A stretch of 64,000 bases of DNA from Litsea cubeba (taxonomy: Eukaryota > Streptophyta > Magnoliopsida > Laurales > Lauraceae). Location of the stretch: contig WHSA01001115.1 in the NCBI GenBank assembly GCA_012931725.1, positions 1,427,779 through 1,491,778 on the forward strand, in the 5' to 3' direction. How positions within the stretch are numbered: position 1 is the stretch's first letter; each line of letters opens with the position of its first letter. This document shows, piece by piece, positions 55,259 to 64,000 of this stretch. The translations under genes and the position numbers were made by a program. A model generated the notes under the pieces. It made no database searches. It saw nothing but the letters and a program-made list of their open reading frames with translations, and had not been told where the DNA came from.

Positions 55259-57508
55259 TGTAATATCCTGAGTACTTGGGCCTAGGATTGGTCTGGCCCA
55301 GGTAGCATTTTAATTATAGCTTGGCCCAAGTTGTAATGATATTTGAGCCCAAGTTATAATGCAAATAGAAGTCTAGACTTTTAGTATGACTTAGAAAGTA
55401 TCCCACGTGAGAGAGAATTGGGAAAGAAGAGAGTTGTAAAACAACTCTAAAAGGAAAGTTTGAAAGTGATTGGAATTCCCATCTCTCCCTTTATATATGA
55501 GAACCAACGACCCTTTGTGTTATACTTCTATTCATTGAGGAAGAGTCTGAGAATCTTGTGGATTGCAAATTAGGAGAAGAAGGAGAAAGCTGTTGATGTC
55601 AAAGGAGACAATTGTGTATCAAAGGTGAGTGAATCTTCCTGAATACTGTTTATTGATGATTTGGATGTTTGGTATTGAAAATTGTTCAAATACTGTGGAA
55701 TGAAAGTGTATAGGGTCAACTAGAAGTCATCGAACTTGAATAAATCAATCACTGATTTGCTCAATTGATGGGTTCTGTTAGTATTTTGCCAGTATGGAGT
55801 TTTAATCCATAATAGCCATTGTCTAGGCATGAAATTTGAAAGAACAGAAGCCAAACGGGAATGCTAAGAATAGCAATTGGGGCTTGTGGGACCCCATGTC
55901 CCACTGGATGATAAATCAGATCCACACATCTTGTAGCAGACTCATGGTCGACCAAGATGATGTTGGACATCTGATAATTGAATCAGTGGGAACCACAGAT
56001 CAATGTACTTCAAGAATTCCAAGCGTGAAAATCCTAGAAACCACTGTACATGTCGTTTGGGGTTGTGGGACCCACCCATTGATCAGATCAAGGATCGAAA
56101 TCACACATCTGTTCAAGGTTACCTAGTCGACCATGGTGTAGTTGGCTGATCATGGATTTGGATAGTGGGACCCACTGTACAGTGAACTTCAAACAATTGC
56201 AGGCGTGAACTGCTGTGGCTTACGTCTTGAAGTTGTGGGCCCCAGTGGATGATTCTATGATGAATCAGGATCGTTGGAATGATGCATCAGTCATGGGCGA
56301 CCATGGTCTAGATGACTGATTTTGGGTTAGTCAAGTGGGACCCACTGGATTTTTATGCCACTAGGTTCAGGCGTGATGTAGTATCCTTAGATGTTCTGGG
56401 ATGAAACTGTTGGGGAAAATAACCCTGAACTATATATGTAATTACAAGTTTAACCTTACTACCTAGATGGTTCAAGATTTGTATGGACTGTGATCAATTA
56501 CATGATTATGATTAATTATGTAGATCATGATCAATTACATGATTATGATTAATTATGTAGATCATGATTAATTACATGATTATGATTAATTATGTAGATC
56601 CTGATTAATTACATGATTATAATTAATTATGTAGATTGTGATTAATTATACGGACAGTGAGTAATTAATGTTGAATATGGAACACCCCTATACCAATCAA
56701 TGCTAAATATGCTTAGATGGGGGCAATGATCAATCTGAATGGTGTTAGGGTTGGGTCCACGCTGCCATGCATGTGCACTTATTTATATTAATTGCTGTTT
56801 ATGTTTTCGGTTGAAATATAATTATGAGATACAATGTATTTGGGTTTCATATGTTGGACTGGTGTCCGGATGATGGATGGCTTCGGGCCATGATGGCCGT
56901 TATAGCGGCGGGTCCTTAATGGACGTGATGAGCCACTTTGATGGCTGGTCCTTAGTGGACGTGTCTGATGAGACAGGGTCATGGTGACCAGTATACATGT
57001 ATACGATGAGGCCTTTGAGGCGTGGTGTTGTGCATGGGCACGGATTGTGTGTGAAAGAATCTAAATAATACTTGATTATTAATTTAGACTTGTTAAATCA
57101 TGTGATGTTATATTTATATGATTTGTGTAATTTAGGAATATTCATTCACCAGTAGTACTAATGTTGTGTTGCCCCCTTCAGGTAATCAAGCTGCGGGCGG
57201 GACAGAGCGGAACGATGATTAGCACGTAAATTTCAATATGCGTGGCTGACAAGAGTGCACGAGAAAAGATATTTTAGTAGATAAAAGGATTAGCATGGTT
57301 TAGGAATATTATTTGATGTTTTAGTACATTATTGATGCAGATTGAACATAGTAAAGTTTGAGTAGTTACAACTATTTGATTAATGAAATTATTATTTGTT
57401 TTTAAATGCCAAATGCTTATGTGAATTATTTGACTAATGCCTGGTAAATATTACCAAAGTTATCACGATCCAGAGATCTGACAGGGCCCCAGGATTTGGG
57501 TCGTGACA
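55259..57508 (+). repeat. 3' LTR of the chromovirus
   Basis: 2,250 bp, same ends and internal layout as the 5' LTR, with single-base differences such as GGTTTGTGG/GGTTTGGGG-type changes near 56055. The 37-bp array is at about 56490-56641. Confidence 0.93.
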
Positions 57509-58074
57509 CATGGTCTATTGTATCCTTAGATACATTCGTGGCACTACTGACAGAGGGTTGTTTTATTCATCATCCTCACCATTGGGCCTCACAATATATG
57601 CAGATGCTGACTGGGTGGGATGTTCTAATACTCGTAGATAGACCATTGGTTGGTGTATGTTCCTTGGCAACTCTCCAATTTCATGGAAATGTAAAAAGCA
57701 TACTATCGTTTCAAAATCATCAGCGGAGGCAGAATATCGATCAATGTCATCGGCAAGCAGCGAAATCATTTGGCTTCGGCGTCTCCTCAGAGAATTTGGT
57801 GTTTTTTCTAGAAGGCCCTACATCTCTCTATACGGACAATACTAGTGCAATTCGGATAGCTAAAAATGTCGTGTTTCATGAACGCACCAAACATATCGAA
57901 GTTGATTGTCATTTTATTCACCAACATGTTGTTACTGGTTCGATTCAGCTTCCCCATGTCTCCTCTGAACATCAGTTGGCTGGTCTTTTTACAAAAGCTA
58001 TGCCAAAGCTTCGACATGACTATTTGACAAACAAATTGATGCTTTCACATTCCGTGCATCAATTTGAGGGGGAG
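57509..58074 (+). pseudogene. Copia element C, RNase H end and polypurine tract
   Basis: Completes C after the chromovirus: CILRYIRGTTDRGLFYSSS, YADADWVGCSNTRRS, SKSSAEAEYRSMS, then after a frame change TSLYTDNTSAIRIA, FHERTKHIEVDCHFIHQHV, LAGLFTKAMPKLRHDYL and stop after FEGEC. TTTGAGGGGGAG just before 58075 is the polypurine tract. Confidence 0.88.
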
Positions 58075-59220
58075 TGTTAAGGAAATACAACCCACACAAC
58101 ATCATAGTGGGCCCCACATGGTTTCTAGAGATTGTCTTTCTAGAAGACCTGTAGATATTATTATTTCTTTTCTTTCTAGCTTTTGATTGATTGTAATTAT
58201 CCTTCCTTCATTGCTTAGATTGATTATAACTAGCCTTAGGTTATGGATCTGAGATTGATTGTACTTAGCCTAAGATTATGGATCTACCATTCCATACTTG
58301 TATACATGAATGGGAATCAACCCCTACAAATATATCTTTCAGTCGGCCACATTGGGTACAACCATAGTTATCAAAATCCTATGATTCGTATGCCGAATCC
58401 CAATTCGTATCCCGAATATAAGGAAAACGATTCGTATCTATGCAACAAATCCCATTTACAGATGAATCTTAGTATTCAGTTGTATGATTCAATACACCTT
58501 TCATCGAATCTTAAGATTCAAGCGATTCGCCTAAGCGAGAATAGGTACAACCAATAAGCTAATATTAATATTCTTTTTTCTTTCGTTTTTTTAGCGCTTT
58601 TATTTTGAAAATGTTATTTAGTAGTTAATGAAACATCCTCAGAATTTTTTGGGGCTTTGATTAGGTTTTAAAGATGAAAAAAGAACATGCATTTAATTAA
58701 AACGTTCAATTGTACGTGTGGTGCTTGTCCTTTTTTTTTTTTTAATCTAATATGGCCTTTGTCTTCATGAACACTTTCTTAACTTCAAGAGATATCCTAA
58801 AATGTAAGATTGAGGGTTTGGATTTTATTTTAATTTTTATATTTTGATTTAAAGATAATAAAATATATACATATATATTGATACCTTAAACTTATTTAAC
58901 TATGTACACATCATTTATTTCATATATATGTATATATATGCCATGATGTTCTTGATATGATTGTATGATAGACTTGTTATTGTATTTATAATACTATAAA
59001 TGGGAAAATGAATGGTTATAAATAATTACTTTTTTCCTTTTTCTTTTAATTTTTAATTATTTTTCATTTTTATTAGAAAAATAAAAAATCCTACGATTTG
59101 CGATACGATTCGCGATTCGATTCAATTCATGGGTATGAACGATTTGAAATACAAGTCCGATTTTGAAAACTATCGGTACAACCTTCATCCATATCACTCT
59201 CTCATTAGATCATACCGTAA
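58075..59220 (+). repeat. 3' LTR of copia C, interrupted by an inverted-repeat element
   Basis: Starts TGTTAAGGAAATACAACCC after the polypurine tract. It matches the family D LTR at 39987. The LTR is split at 58362/59175 by the element listed next and probably ends near 59200-59225, where copia RT-linker coding of another element starts. Confidence 0.7.
58363..59174. mobile_element. 812-bp MITE-like element with 8-bp TSD
   Basis: Inverted ends ATAGTTATCAAAATC (58364) and, as reverse complement, ATAGTTTTCAAAATC (ending 59173). Flanked by GGTACAAC at 58355-58362 and 59175-59182 (exact). Both subterminal parts are rich in ATTCG/GATTCG motifs. AT-rich centre without coding. The 8-bp TSD suggests hAT; a ninth base also matches, so Mutator-like cannot be excluded. 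Confidence 0.78.
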
Positions 59221-59224
59221 GAGC

Positions 59225-60075
59225 TGACAAACTACTCATTATCCCATCCAAAATTTTGTAACTTACAATCATTTGTCACCTGTCTATCAGCAATTTGTTT
59301 CAAAATTGCTACTACCTGTATACCTAAACATGTGTCAGAAGCCTTAACTCATCCCAAGTGGAGGGAGGCAATGGTAGAAGAAATGAGGACTTTAGAAAAT
59401 AATAGTACAAGGGAGTTTACTACTCTTTCTGAAGGAAAGCGCACCGTTGGTTGTAAGTGGGTGTTTGCATTAAAGTACAATTCAGATGGTACGATTAATA
59501 GACATAAAGCATGACTCGTTGCAAAAGATTTTACTCAATCATATGGGGTTGATTACTTCGAAACTTTCTCACCAGTTGCCAAGCTGACTTCCATCAAAGT
59601 AATATTATCCTTTAGTAGCAAATTTTGATTGGCCATTATGCCAACCGGATGTAAAAAATGCATTCCTCCATGGGGATTTGAAGGAAGAAAATTATATGGA
59701 TCCTCCACCTGGTTTTGTTATCAAGGGACAAGACAAATGTTTGTTAAAAGTCTCTATATGGACTAAAACGGTCACCCTGCGCATGGTTTGAAAGGTTTAG
59801 TAGAGTTGTGCTCGAGTATGGGTTCCACAGATGTTTTGCTGATCACACTGTTTTTGTAAAAGGGGAGAATATGAAGGTGGTCATGCTTGTGGTGCACGTT
59901 GACAACATCGTTGTCACAGGAAATGATGTTGATGAAATTTCCAGGCGAAAAGATTTTCTAAGCATGGAGTTTGAGATCAAGGGACTCGGATTATTAAAAT
60001 ATTTCCTAGGGATTGAAGTAGCTCGGTCTAAGACTGGAATTGTTATATCACAAAGGAAGTATGTTCTTTGATTAA
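59225..60075 (+). pseudogene. Copia RT fragment F, decayed
   Basis: Reads FVTYNHLSP, ALTHPKWREAMVEEMRTLEN, GCKWVFALKYNSDGTINRHK, YGVDYFETFSPVAKLTS, then after frame breaks CFADHTVFVKG and an RT active site degraded to VHVDNIVVTGND (YVDD to HVDN). Ends FLGIEVARSKTGIVISQRKY. A different copia lineage from A, B and C. RNase H missing. Confidence 0.82.
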
Positions 60076-61865
60076 CATATTTGCTGCCTCTTCATCAAAG
60101 CTAGTAGCAAGTGATCTACTAGAATCGCTTTCATATTTTCATTGGATTCCACTACCATTAGCGCATGATCATTAGGCATTTTAGCTAAATCGCCCTATTC
60201 ATCTTCACTTGTTGAGGCTAAAGAAACCTCCTCTGAACATTGATCACCCCATCTAAGATCACTATTTTCCCCAAAAAATTCCAATTCACCATGTCTAGCT
60301 GTGTGATTTCTGAGCCCTGAAATTTGTACTTCATCGACGCCTTTGAGGGTATGATTCGGTGAAGTGGGTGAAATTGGTGGGTCCCCATGCTTGATTGGAA
60401 TGTCTTTTTGTGGTATTAAATCATTATGCAATGTTACATTTACCACTTCGTCCCTATCATTAACCGCATCAGTTCTTGCATTAGGGGCATTCAGGTCATT
60501 TCTAACTTACCGAATACTCCTTTTATAGTCGGGCAGCTTGAGAAACTACGATATTTCCCCGGAGTTCGATGAAAAGAACCTTGTTCTGGATTCTCCTGCA
60601 AAATCTCTACTCCATCCGATCAGCGAGACGATCGGAAATCATTTTCTAAGACTTTCCTTCTTTGGGTAATCTCATCAGCCATTACCAGCAAAGCAAAAAT
60701 CTTCTCTCCGTGATTAGGGTTTTGAAATTCAAAACCCAGAATTCCCAATTTATTGCCTACAATCACTGGATCTGTCTCCGGAGATGTCGCTCGAAGGTCG
60801 TCCGCCAGTTGTTGCTCCCGTCAGCAGCAATCCGACGTCCCAGACCCAGTGAACCCGTGGTGTTCTTCTTCAACAGTGACGGAGATGTTAAATCTAACAC
60901 CTTCAACATCCAAAAAAAAAAAAGATTTTTGGCAAGTGAAGAAGAGGATTCCCCAAGATAAGTAGCCTAACCATGTCAATCCTCTGCTTTCCTTTTGCTG
61001 CATCATCTATCTCCATTACTACCCCAAACAGTTACCCAAACACCTAAACACCTTCTCATCCCAAGCATGCAAGAGAATACCTACTAGACAAATCCATGTT
61101 GGCTGCAACACAGGCCCTAACACTTCCATCCATCAATCCAACCTACGAATGAGAGATCCAATCAGAACTGATTCCATTTGGTTCGAAAGGGAGAAGTCCT
61201 TTTGCGGTACGGGTTTAATCCAGAAGAGATATGAACTGATCCTCTTCACATCAACCTGTATACCTTTTTTTCTGAAAACAGCCACTTTTGAATCTCTGCT
61301 CCTGAAATGTCAAGCCGAGTAACTGTAGCGACAAAAGTATCACATACCTCCTACAAAGTCAAAACCCAAGAAGATACTACCTTGACCACCTTAAAATTGC
61401 CTTCTCCTTCTATCCAGGCTTGATCTTTTCGCTCACCCCCGTGGTACTAGTGATTGGAAGAGACAAACCGCCTTGATAAACTGGAATAGACACCTGTTTT
61501 TTGTCGGCAAATGTAGAAAAATGAACAGCTTTCTTCTGGCCACGATCCTGATACCTTGCCATCTATACCCTAATTCTCCTTCCATCTATCACTCTGCCAT
61601 CCAATCTTTGAATAGCTCGGTTCGCATCCCACTCAGTTTTGAACCGAACAAATCCGAAACCTCTACTCTCAGAACTTCTCTCTAGGTAAAAACACTTCAA
61701 AGACTGGACCTGCCTCCCGAAAGACATCGAACAGATCCTTAGTTGTCACCCTCGAAGAAAGATTGGTAATTAACAATGACCAACAATCCCTGATCCACCC
61801 TAACTTCGTTCCCATTTATTTTGCCATCTACATGCACAAGCCCCCTTGATAAACTCTAGCGCCCC
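60075..61865 (-). pseudogene. L1-type LINE ORF1 remnant: RRM plus DUF4283-like domain
   Basis: Minus strand, from about 61830: LLITNLSSRVTTKDLFDVF (RNP2-like), FREAGPVFEVFLPRE, then, one frame on, the RNP1-like RGFGFVRF equivalent and DGRVIDGRRIRV-type text. Lower down, about 61160-61010, ICLVGILLHAWDEKVFRCLG matches the plant LINE ORF1 consensus (G.PLH.W.E.vF..lG). The segment to 60195 is a low-complexity linker (CSEEVSLASTSEDE). ORF1 proteins bind element RNA. Stops and frameshifts throughout; no endonuclease or RT follows. Confidence 0.55.
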
Positions 61866-63740
61866 CTAATGTAGACGATGGTTCCTAGAGACAACCGTTT
61901 GTCCCAAGAGCATAACACTTATAGGCTTTCTGAGCGCTAGGATATCCTTAAAAAATACACTTGATACCTTCGGATCCAACTTATCATGTTGATGCTTGGG
62001 AATATGAACAAAGCACATGCATCCGAAGATTTTGTGCGATACTTGGAACAATGGTGTATTGGGACACAAGATTTCTATAGGATTATTTCCTCCTAATGTC
62101 TTTTAACGCATTCTGTTTATTAAATATGTTGTTAAAACTTCATCCGACCAAAAAGATTTCGGTACATTCATTTCAAGAGAATAGCTCTCGTGACCTCCAA
62201 CAAGTGTCTATTATTATGTTCAGCGACACTGTTTTGTTCTGGTGTATATGCACAAGAGGTCTGCGATTCAATCCCATTTTCAGTAAGATAATGCCGAAAT
62301 GCATTGGACGTGTACTCTCCTCCATTGTCAGACCGAAAGGCCTTAATTTTTTTCTCAAACTTAACTTTAATCAGTTTATAATATGTTTAAGACTTCATCC
62401 TTAGATTTCAAAAGATACACCCTACTGGCGTCATCAATAAAAGTCACATAGTATTGATGACCATAAACAGATGGACCAAGAGCATGACGACATTGGAATG
62501 AATCAAATCAAATGGATAAGGACTTCTTTTATTAATATTAATTGAGTACACATATCCCTTATTCTTAGCAAACTGAGAAGCATCACGTCTCAAACTGCTA
62601 TCATGTTTATTTGAAAAACCCAGAAAAGGAATATTCTTAAGAGACTGCGCCGGCACATGGCCAAGACAACGATGCCACAAAGATACTTTATTGTCATCAT
62701 CTACTTCCGTTTGTAAAACTCTAGACTTTGTGTTCTCCAAGTCCAAGGTGTAAAGACCATTACTCTCACTCCCACCACGAATCTTCCGCCCCGTTGCAAA
62801 TCCTGAAACACAAAATAAGGATAAAAGGAAACACAACAAAATTAAAATGCTTGGTCAGGGCACTAGCAAACAAAAGATTGAATGAAAAGCTCTCGGAACA
62901 TGGAGAACAAAAGATAATGACAGATTGGGTAAGATGCAAATAGTTCCTTTCCCAGCTATGTGGTTATAAGAACCATCAGCAATTCTCACCCTTCGATCAG
63001 CAGTAGAAGAGTAAGATTGAAACCGGGAACAGATACCTGTTACATGGTCTATTGCCCCTGAATCAATCACCCAAGTATGAGAAGCAAAAGAAACAAATGC
63101 AACAGGACTACGGGAAGAGGCCATACCCACTGAAGAATCCCAAGTTGCACTGTCTAATGCAGCCAATCATTGATGAGGACTCGTAAGCTTATCCTTCCAA
63201 CTCTGTAAGTCAATCTTAATACTTGCATCTTGTTCGCTTGGATGATCCACCTTCGCCGGGGATGCACACACATTTCCTAGTTTTTCATGAAAGTCCAAAC
63301 AATTTTTTCAAATATGCATGTATCTTCCACAACGAGTACAAAAAAAACTCTGTCTCAATAAGAATTAGACTGTCGAGCATTTCCTCGAACACGACCACCA
63401 TCTCCACCACTACATCCACCTCCACGATTAATTTCACGACCACGTCCTAGACCTCCACCATATCCACCGTTTCCTATATTTGGTAACAAGTTGTTCGCAC
63501 TATTATTTGCATGAGCTGACCTCTCAGGTGCATTGTCAGGTTTAAGAGTCATAAGCTAACAACGACTTTCTTCCCCTCGTACAGAGCAAATACTGTACCA
63601 ATGGGAGGTAGAGGGTCCTGACTTGTTAATTGTATGCTAATAGGTTCATACTCTGGGTTAAGACCACCCAAGAGCTCAAAAATATGTTGCTCTTCCAGCA
63701 ATTTTGCCTGTTTTTTAGCAGTAAGGTTCAAGGCTCATAT
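61866..63740 (-). pseudogene. Copia family E, second copy, inverted and truncated
   Basis: Minus strand: HIFELLGGLNPEYEPISIQL (gag), Gly-rich segment and CTRCGRYMHI knuckle start (~63330), TWVIDSGAIDHVTGICSRF (protease, ~63080), IRGGSESNGLYTLDLENTKS, LWHRCLGHVPAQSLKNIPFL (pre-integrase), PFDLIHSN, frame-shifted integrase core, CMCFVHIPKHQHDKLDPK. Same family as 41068-43796; like that copy it ends in the integrase C-terminal region, without RT. Both ends cut. Confidence 0.82.
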
Positions 63741-63829
63741 ATGACTCCAACCCTCTCCAGAATCCCCTAAATCTAGAAAAATAATCTCCAATGTACAGAC
63801 TTGCTTGTTTGAAACTAGCAATTTACATT

Positions 63830-63951
63830 GGGAAATTCTATAAGCACCCTCTCATTCTGCTGAGCACACCCACATTCCTTTATGAACAGTGAATTTTTTC
63901 TCTAGAATGTGGGTGTACTCAGCATATTAAGGGGTGCATATAGAATTTCCC
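63830..63951. mobile_element. 122-bp foldback MITE with perfect 9-bp TSD
   Basis: GGGAAATTCTATAAGCACCC at 63830 and the reverse complement of GGGAAATTCTATATGCACCC ending at 63951. Complementarity continues inwards (TGCTGAG.ACACCCACATTC), giving arms of about 50 bp with a loop of some 20 nt. Flanks ATTTACATT (63821-63829 and 63952-63960) are identical, the 9-bp TSD expected of Mutator-like elements. Confidence 0.9.
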
Positions 63952-63960
63952 ATTTACATT

Positions 63961-64000
63961 TTCAATTCTAAGATCCGGGCATATTCCTCTTTTGTGCATA
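63961..64000. other. Window end, no feature
   Basis: Short AT-rich remainder without identifiable content. Confidence 0.5.

Larger units (their letters stand above)
48132..57508 (+). mobile_element. Full-length Tekay/Del-type chromovirus, ~9.4 kb
   Basis: LTR 48132-50380, primer-binding site, Gag-protease, RT, RNase H, integrase with a chromodomain-like tail, polypurine tract, LTR 55259-57508. The LTRs differ by about 20 substitutions by eye. Frame breaks at about 52208-52226, 52542-52546 (G5) and 54274-54278 (A5) prevent one continuous Pol. Assigned to the chromovirus group from long LTRs, gypsy domain order and the C-terminal region. Confidence 0.92.

Noticed and set aside
48484..56126. 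Paired identical small frames at 48.6-49.9 kb and 55.8-57.0 kb as duplicated genes
   Set aside because: They lie in the two LTRs of the chromovirus; the duplication is the LTR pair.
61473..61685. Plus-strand 70-aa frame
   Set aside because: Antisense of the RRM part of the LINE ORF1 remnant.

Overview
The window is plant nuclear DNA, almost certainly from a flowering plant. It is AT-rich and dominated by Ty1/copia, Ty3/gypsy (chromovirus), RTE-type and L1-type retroelements and small inverted-repeat DNA transposons. I recognise one host gene: a B3-domain transcriptional repressor of the VAL/HSI2 (VP1/ABI3-LIKE) family on the minus strand. Five in-frame exons are readable at 32093-31338, 30516-30420, 5381-5207, 604-528 and 81-1. 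All four junctions have compatible phases and GT/AG borders. The gene continues past the left edge towards the CW-domain exons. I did not find its 5' (PHD-like) exons.

The B3 domain is split by an intron of about 25 kb (5382-30419) that holds most of the left half of the window. Its core is a nest whose order can be read from target-site duplications (TSDs). Copia element B1 (7.7-10.64 kb plus 21.38-22.9 kb) was invaded by related copia element B2 (10642-21378, TSD AGGGA). B2 was then invaded by copia element A (11526-16680, TSD CTACA, two identical 300-bp LTRs) and separately by a chromovirus that left a solo LTR (17717-20139, TSD ATGTT). A second diverged solo LTR (22913-25936) and an RTE LINE (about 27130-29268) follow. 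The readable retroelements here lie antisense to the host gene.

The 605-5206 intron carries a decayed copia element with two LTR remnants and an L1-type RNase H fragment. From 32.1 to 40 kb there are only mobile-element fragments and unassigned DNA: an RTE fragment, a non-autonomous DNA transposon with GGATACGG-rich ends (34170-35042), a TRIM element (36715-37320), a BED zinc-finger transposase remnant and two abutting inverted-repeat elements.

From 40 to 64 kb there is a second nest. Copia element C (44487-48131 plus 57509-58074) is split by a young 9.4-kb Tekay/Del-type chromovirus (48132-57508, LTRs of about 2.25 kb, roughly 1% different by eye). C's 3' LTR carries an 812-bp inverted-repeat element. 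Around these lie two oppositely oriented copies of copia family E (41.07-43.8 kb plus; 61.87-63.74 kb minus), a copia RT fragment, an L1-type ORF1 remnant with an RRM, and a 122-bp foldback MITE with a perfect 9-bp TSD. I saw no rRNA, tRNA or CRISPR features.
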